Source: JBLNBN01 sp050260015
GTDB lineage: Bacteria > Bacteroidota > Ignavibacteria > Kapaibacteriales > UBA2268
Assembly (NCBI GenBank): GCA_050260015.1
Contig: JBLNBN010000056.1
Span: 1 to 9,802 of the forward strand
DNA: 9,802 nt
Reading direction: 5' to 3'
Position 1 is the first letter of the stretch. The number at the start of each line of letters is the position of its first letter. Shown here one piece after another: positions 1 through 6,121 of the stretch. The notes beneath the pieces were generated by a model, which worked only from the letters and a program-made list of their open reading frames with translations, searched no databases and had not been told where the DNA came from. Made by a program: the position numbers and the translations under genes.

Positions 1-104
1 AGCGAAATGTTGAAAATCTGCTTGAAATAAGGCGTTCTTCGTCGATACCGGTTATTTTTTCGTATTCGTAAGTAGTATTATATTAACGATATAGCGAGAG
101 TAAT

Positions 105-473
105 ATGAATCGTCCCGACAACCTTCCCGGCCAAGTGCGGCTCCTGGTATTTAAAATCCTAATGGCGAGGGTCGTTTATTTTGTTTATTACTCTTCCAAC
201 GAAACCGCTCCCGAAACCCGCGACCGGCTCGGACTACTTGCAAGCTACGCGAACGAAACGCTTACGATCAACGCAAACTCAACGCAAATCCTTCAGGCGA
301 CTGTAACGATCTACGACTTGCTCGGCAAGCCGATAAAGAAGCAGCCGTTCAATATCGCTAAGGGCGAAAACGCAACGTACGTCAAATTAATCGATTTAAC
401 TCCCGGGGCTTATGTGTACTCTATCAGCATAGGGACGACAACCGTAAATTCCGGTAAGTTTATCGTCGAATAG
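105..473 (+). CDS. Small ORF carrying an orphan T9SS C-terminal sorting domain (probable remnant)
   Basis: This is a 122-residue ORF. Residues about 46-122 read as a type A T9SS sorting domain: ANETLTINA stands where a PNPxxxxLTI start is usual, followed by VTIYDLLGKPI (67-77), IDLTPGAYVYSIS (96-108) and SGKFIVE at the C-terminus. In this family the domain directs a folded cargo through the outer membrane and is cleaved or anchored there. Here there is no cargo domain. The first 45 residues have no clean Sec signal peptide, only a moderately hydrophobic stretch (about 11-29). The canonical PNP motif is replaced by SYA. A GAGAG at 96-100 lies 4 nt before the ATG. A stop at 69-71 in the same frame prevents extension from the left. 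I infer a decayed 3' end of a larger secreted protein; it could also be a short expressed protein. The sorting-domain call is fairly sure, the start is not. Confidence 0.55.
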   Translation: MNRPDNLPGQVRLLVFKILMARVVYFVYYSSNETAPETRDRLGLLASYANETLTINANSTQILQATVTIYDLLGKPIKKQPFNIAKGENATYVKLIDLTPGAYVYSISIGTTTVNSGKFIVE

Positions 474-481
474 TATCTATT

Positions 482-511
482 GGAGAGCCTCGCGAGAGGC
501 TCTCCTTCTTT
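482..511 (+). terminator. Intrinsic terminator after the orphan sorting-domain ORF
   Basis: A perfect 10-bp stem, GGAGAGCCTC (482-491) with GAGGCTCTCC (496-505), closes a GCGA loop, which fits the GNRA tetraloop rule. It is followed by TTCTTT. It sits 8 nt after the stop codon of the upstream ORF and 16 nt before the next ATG, so the following gene should depend on its own promoter or on readthrough. Confidence 0.85.
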
Positions 512-526
512 AAAAGGAGATGCATA

Positions 527-1909
527 ATGAAAACGACGTTTATATTAATACTATTTACGATAATTGCTCTGAAAGTAAACGCTACAGAAATAAAATGGGA
601 ATTAGTTGAAGGTGGCCCCATACCTGGGATAAATTCGCTTTATGATGGAAATATCCGTCAAATTATATGTATTGATTCTCTTAATTGCAAGGCTCTAGTG
701 AGTAAATGGTATTTCTATAGATTGATTTCAACTACAGACGGGGGTAAAACATGGAGAAGAACATACGAAGACTTTGAACCTAGTAATGACAAACCATTAC
801 CCAATCCCTATGACGCGTTTTGCTTTTCTTACCCCGATTCAAACCATGTTTTTGTTGCGCGATCCTCCGGCGTAATATCGCGCAGCAGGGATGGAGGACG
901 GACATATGACACAGTAAGACTTCTATCGCCTTTAGATAGCGCACTACCTTCTTCAGGAAATGAGGCGTATTGGGTTCGTGATTTATCAATGGGCGACTCA
1001 TTACACGGTATCGCCGGTACGTTCTACGATCCGACAATATTCATAACGGACGACGGATGGCACACGTGGAGGAAGATAACCACTCTCCCTTCGAAATCTG
1101 TAATAGGAAATTGGTTTTGCAATACGATGCACTATTTCGACAAGGATAATTTCCTTCTTTATACAATGGATTTAAAGCTTAGTAGAACAACCGATGGCGG
1201 AAAAAGTTGGATCTATATTGGAGAGGAAGTTATCCCTTTAGTATTGGACAGAACATTTTTCCTGAATGATAAAATTGGCTTCTCGATAAGCGGAGATTAT
1301 TTACCAGATCATAGACAAGTAAGTTATATCTGCAAAACTGAGGATGGGGGATTTACCTGGCGGGTTGTGCTCTTCGACGATAAACCGGAGACAAATAAGT
1401 TTGGGTTATTGGACGTAGCCTTTAAGGACGAAAAAGTGGGTATAGCGGTAGGAAAGTACGGAAAGCAATACCATACGAGCGACGGAGGCGAGACGTGGGA
1501 ATTACAACCTGATTGCGATTCTAAAACAAAGGGAGACAGATGGATGCAAGTTATCGCTTATGCAGGCGACCATCCCTTGTTAGGAACTTTATATGGGGGC
1601 CTCTGGCGCGGCACGTACGTAACGAACGGCGCGGCGGAGGAAACTGTAAGCCCAAATAAAATAGAGGCGACGGTATTTCCCAACCCGTTCGTAGAATCTT
1701 GTATGATCAAATTAAGACTGGATGCGCCCTCGCCCGTAGCCGTCGAGATATACGACGCGATCGGCGGCGTCGTCGAGCGCAGGGAGATGTTCTATTCCGG
1801 CTCGGGCGAGCTTATGTTCTCGCCCCGCGGCCTTGCGGCTCCGGGCCTCTACCGCTACCGCATCGCGGCCGGCCAAAAGACATTTACGGGGAGCATGGTG
1901 AAGGAGTAA
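527..1909 (+). CDS. Secreted Asp-box (BNR/Ycf48-like) beta-propeller protein with T9SS sorting domain
   Basis: This 460-residue protein has a Sec signal peptide (residues 1-19, hydrophobic core FILILFTIIAL). The body carries six Asp-box motifs of the S/T-x-D-x-G-x-T/S-W type, near residues 68-76, 118-127, 173-181, 219-228, 269-278 and 316-324, for example TTDGGKTW, TTDGGKSW and TSDGGETW. Such repeats mark beta-propellers of the sialidase, Vps10 and Ycf48-like families. I see no evidence for sialidase catalysis, since no arginine triad can be assigned, so the role is probably binding or structural. The tail from about 380 is a T9SS sorting domain: VFPNPF, VEIYDAIGG, LAAPGLYRYRI, ending SMVKE. 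The start is supported by AAGGAG (513-518) 8 nt before the ATG. The body is AT-rich and the last ~290 nt GC-rich, suggesting different histories. A hairpin terminator lies just upstream. Fold and secretion route are well supported; the ligand is unknown. Confidence 0.88.
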   Translation: MKTTFILILFTIIALKVNATEIKWELVEGGPIPGINSLYDGNIRQIICIDSLNCKALVSKWYFYRLISTTDGGKTWRRTYEDFEPSNDKPLPNPYDAFCFSYPDSNHVFVARSSGVISRSRDGGRTYDTVRLLSPLDSALPSSGNEAYWVRDLSMGDSLHGIAGTFYDPTIFITDDGWHTWRKITTLPSKSVIGNWFCNTMHYFDKDNFLLYTMDLKLSRTTDGGKSWIYIGEEVIPLVLDRTFFLNDKIGFSISGDYLPDHRQVSYICKTEDGGFTWRVVLFDDKPETNKFGLLDVAFKDEKVGIAVGKYGKQYHTSDGGETWELQPDCDSKTKGDRWMQVIAYAGDHPLLGTLYGGLWRGTYVTNGAAEETVSPNKIEATVFPNPFVESCMIKLRLDAPSPVAVEIYDAIGGVVERREMFYSGSGELMFSPRGLAAPGLYRYRIAAGQKTFTGSMVKE

Positions 1910-2025
1910 TGATTAATGATTAATGGTTAATTGCGGTGGGGCGAGTCATTCCCGACCCCGATCGGGAATCCAAATTGTCTGAACCATTGATTAATCTGAT
2001 TAATATGATTAATACATGATTGAAT
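1908..2025. repeat. GATTAAT ladder (short tandem AT repeats) flanking a hairpin
   Basis: Directly after the stop codon, ATGATTA units run in tandem (1908-1932: ATGATTA, ATGATTA, ATGGTTA). A second run at 1989-2025 has GATTAAT at 1989, 1998 and 2007, a 9-nt period, and then GATTGAAT at 2018. Between them lies the hairpin at 1948-1969. Neither run contains a gene. Confidence 0.6.
1948..1969. repeat. 8-bp dyad, ATTCCCGA / TCGGGAAT
   Basis: A perfect inverted repeat: ATTCCCGA (1948-1955), 6-nt loop CCCCGA, TCGGGAAT (1962-1969). It could terminate the Asp-box gene, but no T-run follows on the plus strand, so an interspersed palindrome is more likely. Confidence 0.6.
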
Positions 2026-2038
2026 GTAGGAAATACCG

Positions 2039-2052
2039 CGCAAGCGCTTGCG
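2039..2052. repeat. 14-bp perfect palindrome
   Basis: CGCAAGCGCTTGCG is its own reverse complement with no spacer. It could be a protein-binding site or one arm of a mobile palindrome. No neighbouring half-sites were found. Confidence 0.6.
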
Positions 2053-2069
2053 AGTAGAAGGCTTGGTTC

Positions 2070-2088
2070 CTTCCCCCATCGGGGGAAG
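2070..2088. repeat. 8-bp GC-rich dyad, CTTCCCCC / GGGGGAAG
   Basis: A perfect stem, CTTCCCCC (2070-2077) with GGGGGAAG (2081-2088), around a 3-nt ATC loop. A second G-run follows at 2096-2100 and then TTTTC, so a weak terminator role cannot be excluded. Confidence 0.6.
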
Positions 2089-2102
2089 TTAGATAGGGGG
2101 TT

Positions 2103-2140
2103 TTCAATAATTAACAAATAACAATTATCAATGATCAAAA
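2103..2140. repeat. AT-rich spacer of AATTA/CAAT-type short repeats
   Basis: The stretch is built of overlapping near-repeats (AATTAAC, AAATAAC, AATTATC, AATGATC), each about 7-8 nt. It has no coding potential. It separates two groups of GC-rich dyads. Confidence 0.45.
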
Positions 2141-2157
2141 ACCATGAATGTTTTCTT

Positions 2158-2185
2158 AACCCCGACTGGGTTACAGCTTTGTAAC
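2158..2185. repeat. Two overlapping, mutually exclusive dyads
   Basis: AACCC (2158-2162) pairs with GGGTT (2168-2172), and GTTACA (2170-2175) pairs with TGTAAC (2180-2185) across a GCTT loop. The two share bases 2170-2172, so only one can form fully at a time. Confidence 0.5.
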
Positions 2186-2216
2186 GCGAAGCGCTACTTC
2201 TCCCACGGGTTTCCCC

Positions 2217-2233
2217 CCCGCGCGGAGCGCGGG
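2217..2233. repeat. 7-bp very GC-rich hairpin, CCCGCGC / GCGCGGG
   Basis: CCCGCGC (2217-2223), loop GGA, GCGCGGG (2227-2233). The stem is entirely G-C. No T-run follows, so it does not look like a terminator. Confidence 0.6.
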
Positions 2234-2268
2234 AACGATGAGAAAATAATTCTGCAAAAATCCTTTGG

Positions 2269-2289
2269 ATGCATCGCTTCGCTCTGCAT
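2269..2289. repeat. Imperfect hairpin ATGCA..GC / GC..TGCAT
   Basis: ATGCA (2269-2273) pairs with TGCAT (2285-2289), and GC (2276-2277) with GC (2281-2282), with a TC/TC internal mismatch and a TTC loop. It lies about 45 nt before the M28-fold start codon. The module resembles a type of short element often seen between bacterial genes, but this is recollection only. Confidence 0.5.
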
Positions 2290-2321
2290 GACAATGCGGG
2301 CATTTATTTCACATTAATTTT

Positions 2322-2326
2322 GGAGG
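2322..2326 (+). promoter_or_regulatory. Ribosome binding site that fixes the M28-fold gene start
   Basis: GGAGG lies 8 nt before the ATG at 2335. The frame is open further left to an ATG at 2269, but that ATG sits inside a hairpin, lacks a Shine-Dalgarno sequence, and would bury the signal peptide behind 22 extra residues. Confidence 0.85.
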
Positions 2327-2334
2327 GTGGTAAA

Positions 2335-3528
2335 ATGAAAATTAACAAGACGTTCTCCAGGGTATTATTTGCCATCTCGCTGGGGATTTTTTCCGGGGTC
2401 GTCGGCTGCTTTGCCCAAACTGGATTTATCCACAAAATAGTCGAAAAGGTTGACGATCAAAAACTGGCTAAAACAACTAAAGAGCTGTGCGGCGATACGC
2501 TCGCTTATACGGGCAACCTGGGATTGACCCTAATAAAAGACCGGCGTCAATCCGCTTTCGGCAACGAGCTTGCGGCAAATTATCTATACTATAAGTTAAA
2601 GGAAAACGGCTGCGACGCGCGTTTTACGGATACAATACTAAACCCGGGCGGCCCGAAGTTCGAAACGGTATACTCCATAAAAGAAGGAAAAAATCCTAAA
2701 AGGATAATCATACTCGCCGCAGGTTTCGATTCCAATTCGCCGAAGAAAGATTCAATTTCGCCGGGAGCCAACATGAGCGCAAGCTCTTGCGCGATTGTTA
2801 TTGAAGCCGCGCGAATAATGCAGAGTATTGAGACCGACCGCACTATGATCTTCGCTCTTATGGACGATATGAACAACGCTGGCTACGGAATTGGGCAACT
2901 GATGGATTCGCTTAAAAAGCAGGGGTACGAGTCGACGAAGGCCATTTTTCTCGATAATCTCGGGTACAAGGGCGAGACAGGGTATTTAACTTTGAATTTT
3001 GCGGATACGACAAAGAACGCTACTATAAAGCATGCGTTCCTTCAAGTGAGCGAAATACTTTACCCGGAAGAGGAAGTCCCTGCGACGAATAAGCTATATA
3101 CTCCTTTCGGCGGTTGGTCGACGGCGTTTACCGATGCGGAGGAAGTTCTTTTTGCAAGAAACCTGAAGAGCGATCAACCATACCTATACTCAAAGGACGA
3201 TACTTTCGAACGGCTTGAGTTACCATTTTACTTTAGGAACGCGCGCACGGCGATAGCCGCATTTGCGCTACTGGCAGATCCGATTATTACAAGCGCTGCC
3301 GACGCCCCGTCCCACGCGGAATTGAAGGCTACCAACCCCTGCCGCGGAACCCTTCGTATAACCTCGGAGCGCGCGTTAGGCACGCTGAAGATATTCGACC
3401 TCTACGGCAAGGAAGTCTACTCGGGATTTGAAGCAAATTCCGACGCGCTTATCAACGCGGCGGGCTTCGCCCCCGGCGTTTACTTCATTCAATCCGAGAG
3501 CGGCGCGGCGAAGTTTGTAAAGATGTAA
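2335..3528 (+). CDS. Secreted M28-fold pseudo-peptidase with T9SS sorting domain
   Basis: This is a 397-residue protein with a signal peptide (1-27, ending CFAQ; V-V-G-C at 22-25 also fits a lipobox). Residues about 60-315 follow the M28 zinc aminopeptidase order, but the metal site is eroded. The usual GxHxDS reads AAGFDS, with Gly130 for the first His. PGADDNASG reads PGANMSASS, with Met147 for the bridging Asp. The EE pair reads DD (177-178). The final YHTxDD reads YLYSKDD, with Leu284 for the last His. Only the Asp of the LDNLG segment (Asp207) matches. I infer loss of peptidase activity and a binding or structural role. Residues about 320-397 form the sorting domain (LKIFDLYGKEVYSG, FAPGVYFIQSE, AKFVKM). 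It lies alone between the repeat-rich spacer and its own terminator. Fold assignment is good by motif order but not exact. Confidence 0.8.
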   Translation: MKINKTFSRVLFAISLGIFSGVVGCFAQTGFIHKIVEKVDDQKLAKTTKELCGDTLAYTGNLGLTLIKDRRQSAFGNELAANYLYYKLKENGCDARFTDTILNPGGPKFETVYSIKEGKNPKRIIILAAGFDSNSPKKDSISPGANMSASSCAIVIEAARIMQSIETDRTMIFALMDDMNNAGYGIGQLMDSLKKQGYESTKAIFLDNLGYKGETGYLTLNFADTTKNATIKHAFLQVSEILYPEEEVPATNKLYTPFGGWSTAFTDAEEVLFARNLKSDQPYLYSKDDTFERLELPFYFRNARTAIAAFALLADPIITSAADAPSHAELKATNPCRGTLRITSERALGTLKIFDLYGKEVYSGFEANSDALINAAGFAPGVYFIQSESGAAKFVKM

Positions 3529-3551
3529 TTACATTAAGCGTTATTTATATG

Positions 3552-3578
3552 GGGCGGGCAAGCATGTCCGCCCTGTTT
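3552..3578 (+). terminator. Intrinsic terminator after the M28-fold gene
   Basis: GGGCGGGCA (3552-3560) pairs with TGTCCGCCC (3565-3573) in a 9-bp stem with one G.U wobble and an AGCA loop. It starts 24 nt after the stop codon. The T-tract (TGTTT) is short, so efficiency is uncertain. Confidence 0.7.
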
Positions 3579-3690
3579 ATATGAAAATAACTAATCATGA
3601 TTCATGCGCTGGATGTCAATCTTAAATAATTACCAAAGCCTTAATAATATTTCATTATTTTCGTTTATTTAACAAAATAATGGAGGAATT

Positions 3691-5364
3691 ATGGCTTTCT
3701 CATTAAAGCCGGAATATTTAAAACGCTATAAAGATTTCGCCTGGCTGCTCATGAAGTACGGCCGGAGCGACCTGGTAAGTCAAATAGGGCTCGACGCCGT
3801 GTTGGTGGAAGACGAAAAACCCGTTCCAGTCGGCGAATCCAAGGCGGACGAACTTGCTAAGGATCTCGAAGCGATGGGCCCGACGTTCGTAAAGCTGGGG
3901 CAGTTCCTTTCCACCCGCCCCGATCTCATTCCCGCGAACTATGTCGACGCGCTCTCGCGCCTCCAGGACAAGGTCGAGCCGATTCCTTTCGCCGTAATCG
4001 AGGAAACGATCTCGACCGAACTGGGGGTAAGAATTAGCAAAGCCTTTAATTTCTTCGATCACAAGCCGCTTGCGGCGGCTTCGCTCTCGCAGGTTCACCT
4101 CGCGGAGCTTCGCGACGGCAGGAAAGTCGCCGTTAAGGTCCAAAGGCCAAATATCCGCGCCCAAATATTACAAGACCTCGAGGTATTGAGCGATATAGCG
4201 CATTTTTTCCAGGAAAACACCGAAGCGGGCAGAAGATTTCGACCGCATACGACAGTGGAGGAATTTCGCAAGGCAATTATCCGCGAATTAGATTTTTCAA
4301 TCGAGGTGCGGAATCTAAACCAGTTACGAAAAAATTTGAGCGACTTCGTTTTAATAGTCGTACCCGAACCTATCGAGGACTACTGCACTTCGCGCGTTTT
4401 AACGATGGATTTCATACAGGGTAAGAAGGTGACTAGCCTGACGCCGCTCGGCCGGATGGAGATAAACGGCGGCGCGCTCGCCGAGCAGCTCTTCCGCGCT
4501 TACCTCCGCCAAATCCTTCTCGACGGCTTTTACCATGCCGACCCGCACCCGGGCAATATATTCCTGACCGACGACGGCCGTATTGCGTTAATTGACCTTG
4601 GCATGGTCGGATATGTTTCCAACGAGCTTCAAAAGAAATTGCTACAGATACTGATCGACTTCAGCGAGGGGCGCGGCGAGGAAGTCGCTAAGCATATTAT
4701 TGAAATAAGCGACGTCGGCGAGCGGCTCGACGACGCGAGTTTCTCGCAAAAGATCGGCGAGCTCGTCGCCACCTACAGCAATCTTCCGCTCGAGCAAATG
4801 GACGTCGGGCGAGCGCTGCTCGAGGCCTCGAAGATAGCGGGGGAGTACCATATCCGTTTCCCGAACGAGATGGCGATGCTCGGCAAGACAATGCTAAGCC
4901 TGGACAAAGTGGGAAAGACGCTAAAGCCGGACTTTAATCCAAATGAATCTATTAGAAAATACTCCCAGCAGCTATTCCAGAAAAAGCTCGAGCGCGAGCT
5001 AAATTCGCGAAGCCTGATAAACGCGCTTTTGGAAAGCAAAGACTTGATAACTAAGCTGCCCAGGCGGCTGAATAAATTCGTCGAGGACGTTTCGGAGGGA
5101 AAATTCCGTATAAACGTGGACGCGCTCGACGAAGTTTACCTAATGAGCGGTTTTCAAAAGATAGCGAACCGCGTAACGATGGGTTTGATAATTGCTGCTA
5201 TGATAATAAGCGCCGCGCTGATGATGGACGTCGCGACTACGTTCACCATATTCGAGCTGCCGGGTATCGCTATGATACTCTTTCTGCTGTCCGGCTTTGC
5301 AAGCGTTATTATGGGAGTTCAAATACTTTACAAGGACGAGCGAACAAAAAAGAAAAGGGGCTGA
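3691..5364 (+). CDS. AarF/UbiB/ABC1-family atypical kinase-like protein
   Basis: This 557-residue protein has the family's diagnostic elements in order: the KxGQ motif (KLGQFLSTRPDLIP, Lys68-Gln71), the alanine-rich loop AAASLSQVH (128-136), the VAVKVQRP lysine (Lys149), ELDFSIE (199-205), HADPHPGN (282-289, with Asp284 and Asn289 in the catalytic-loop positions) and the DFG-equivalent IDLG (Asp302). Two hydrophobic segments near residues 497-516 and 523-544 form a C-terminal membrane anchor, followed by a basic tail. Family members support isoprenoid-quinone biosynthesis or lipid handling, using an ATPase-like rather than a classical protein-kinase activity. In this likely menaquinone-using group the exact role is not settled, so I do not name it ubiB. 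The start is supported by GGAGG at 3682-3686, 4 nt before ATG. It is monocistronic, between a terminator and a convergent neighbour. Confidence 0.93.
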   Translation: MAFSLKPEYLKRYKDFAWLLMKYGRSDLVSQIGLDAVLVEDEKPVPVGESKADELAKDLEAMGPTFVKLGQFLSTRPDLIPANYVDALSRLQDKVEPIPFAVIEETISTELGVRISKAFNFFDHKPLAAASLSQVHLAELRDGRKVAVKVQRPNIRAQILQDLEVLSDIAHFFQENTEAGRRFRPHTTVEEFRKAIIRELDFSIEVRNLNQLRKNLSDFVLIVVPEPIEDYCTSRVLTMDFIQGKKVTSLTPLGRMEINGGALAEQLFRAYLRQILLDGFYHADPHPGNIFLTDDGRIALIDLGMVGYVSNELQKKLLQILIDFSEGRGEEVAKHIIEISDVGERLDDASFSQKIGELVATYSNLPLEQMDVGRALLEASKIAGEYHIRFPNEMAMLGKTMLSLDKVGKTLKPDFNPNESIRKYSQQLFQKKLERELNSRSLINALLESKDLITKLPRRLNKFVEDVSEGKFRINVDALDEVYLMSGFQKIANRVTMGLIIAAMIISAALMMDVATTFTIFELPGIAMILFLLSGFASVIMGVQILYKDERTKKKRG

Positions 5365-5379
5365 TCTACAGCCCCTTTT
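5353..5379. terminator. Bidirectional intrinsic terminator containing both convergent stop codons
   Basis: A perfect 11-bp stem, AAAAGGGGCTG (5353-5363) with CAGCCCCTTTT (5369-5379), has a 5-nt loop. Read in either direction, a G/C-rich stem ends in TTTT. The plus-strand stop TGA (5362-5364) and the minus-strand stop TAG (5368-5366) both lie within it, so the arms also encode the last residues of both proteins. Confidence 0.9.
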
Positions 5380-6121
5380 GCCTTAATATTTCGAACAGAA
5401 CGACCCCGGCGGAAACGGACGCGTTCAGCGATGTCACCTTGCCGCGCATCGGTATTTTAACAAGGTGGTCGCACTGCTTGGCGATACCCGGGCGGATGCC
5501 TTTGCCCTCGCTGCCTATGATTAATACAATAGGCTTGTCGTAGATAGGGGCTGTATAGAAGTCGCGGGCCGAGCCGTCGGTCCCGACCGTCCAGAACCCG
5601 GCCTCTTTTAGCTTCGAGAGCGCTTGCGCCAGATTGCCTATATGCGCGACCGGGAGATGCTCGAGCGCGCCGGCGGAAACTTTAATAGCGGCCGGGGTAA
5701 CGGGCGCGGAGTTTCTCTCGGGAAGAACCAAGCCCGCGACGCCGCAACCCTCCGCGCTGCGGGCTATCGCCCCGAGGTTATGCGGATCCGCTATTTCGTC
5801 CAAGGCAACTAAAATAGGGTTCTTTTCCTTCTTAAATGCGATCCTGATCAATTCGTCGAGTGAAACCGGCTCGATTAAGTTCTTTAACGCTATTAAACCC
5901 TGGCTTTTCGCCCCCGGTGGAAGTTCCCGCTTTTCCAACTCCGCGAACTTACGATTGTCGTAAACGGATATGGGGATCTTCAGCTTCCTCGCTTTAGAGA
6001 TTATCGTGGCGGAGGCTCCGCCCTGCGCGCCGAATGCGACGAATATCTTAGCGAGGCGCCCTTCTTCCGAGAGCGCCTCCGCTATTGAGTTCTTTCCGTA
6101 TATATATGCTTCGTTTTTCAT
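5366..6121 (-). CDS. rlmB: 23S rRNA (guanosine-2'-O)-methyltransferase, RlmB/TrmH (SpoU) family
   Basis: This 251-residue protein has the normal RlmB length. It is predicted to transfer a methyl group from S-adenosylmethionine to a ribose 2'-OH in 23S rRNA (G2251 in E. coli numbering) in the cytoplasm. An N-terminal substrate-binding domain (about 6-80, starting YIYGKNSIAEAL) precedes a SPOUT knot domain. The three SpoU motifs are intact: DEIADPHNLGAIARSAEGCG (108-127, with Asn115 and Arg121), LIIGSEGKGI (200-209, with Glu205) and PMRGKVTSLNASVSAG (224-239). The start overlaps the stop of the upstream M28-PDZ gene as TAATG. No good Shine-Dalgarno is visible (AACAAGAAATA precedes the ATG), which suggests translational coupling. 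It ends in the shared bidirectional terminator. Family assignment is secure; TrmH-family members with other targets are the only realistic alternative. Confidence 0.93.
   Translation of the reverse strand: MKNEAYIYGKNSIAEALSEEGRLAKIFVAFGAQGGASATIISKARKLKIPISVYDNRKFAELEKRELPPGAKSQGLIALKNLIEPVSLDELIRIAFKKEKNPILVALDEIADPHNLGAIARSAEGCGVAGLVLPERNSAPVTPAAIKVSAGALEHLPVAHIGNLAQALSKLKEAGFWTVGTDGSARDFYTAPIYDKPIVLIIGSEGKGIRPGIAKQCDHLVKIPMRGKVTSLNASVSAGVVLFEILRQKGL

Larger units (their letters stand above)
1910..2334. repeat. Palindrome-rich intergenic mosaic (about 425 bp, no gene)
   Basis: No convincing coding frame occurs here on either strand; open stretches lack a ribosome binding site and read through palindromes. 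The stretch holds at least seven dyads and two AT-rich short-repeat tracts, listed separately below. GC-rich hairpins alternate with AT-rich spacers, as expected for several small interspersed elements inserted side by side. From memory, some modules (the GATTAAT ladder, the CTTCCCCC...GGGGGAAG hairpin, the TGCATCGCTTCGCTCTGCATGAC module) resemble families scattered between genes in many bacterial genomes; I cannot verify copy number here. The region should also contain the promoter for the downstream M28-fold gene, but I could not assign -35/-10 boxes. Confidence 0.6.

Noticed and set aside
1..104. Possible end of an upstream gene (open plus frame from 3 to a stop at 69-71, another to 28-30) or a minus-strand gene entering from the right.
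   Set aside because: Each open stretch is too short, lacks recognisable motifs, and the minus frame has no ATG or ribosome binding site. Nothing distinguishes them from chance.
1948..1969. Intrinsic terminator of the Asp-box gene.
   Set aside because: The stem is good but is followed by CCAAATTG rather than a T-run, so I listed it as a dyad only.
1908..2025. CRISPR-like array from the regularly spaced GATTAAT units.
   Set aside because: The units are 7 nt with a 9-nt period, leaving no spacers, and there are no cas genes in the window.
2269..2334. N-terminal extension of the M28-fold protein from an ATG at 2269.
   Set aside because: It lies in a hairpin within repeat DNA, has no Shine-Dalgarno, and would displace the signal peptide. 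The ATG at 2335 has GGAGG at correct spacing.
3643..3659. AATAAT/ATTATT dyad and a loose TTACCA-17-CATTAT promoter match upstream of the UbiB-like gene.
   Set aside because: In such AT-rich DNA a 6-bp A/T dyad and a 4-of-6 match at each box are expected by chance.
3718..4164. Antisense open frame of 148 codons opposite the UbiB-like gene.
   Set aside because: It is the mirror of a well-supported gene with GC-rich codons, and has no domain motif.
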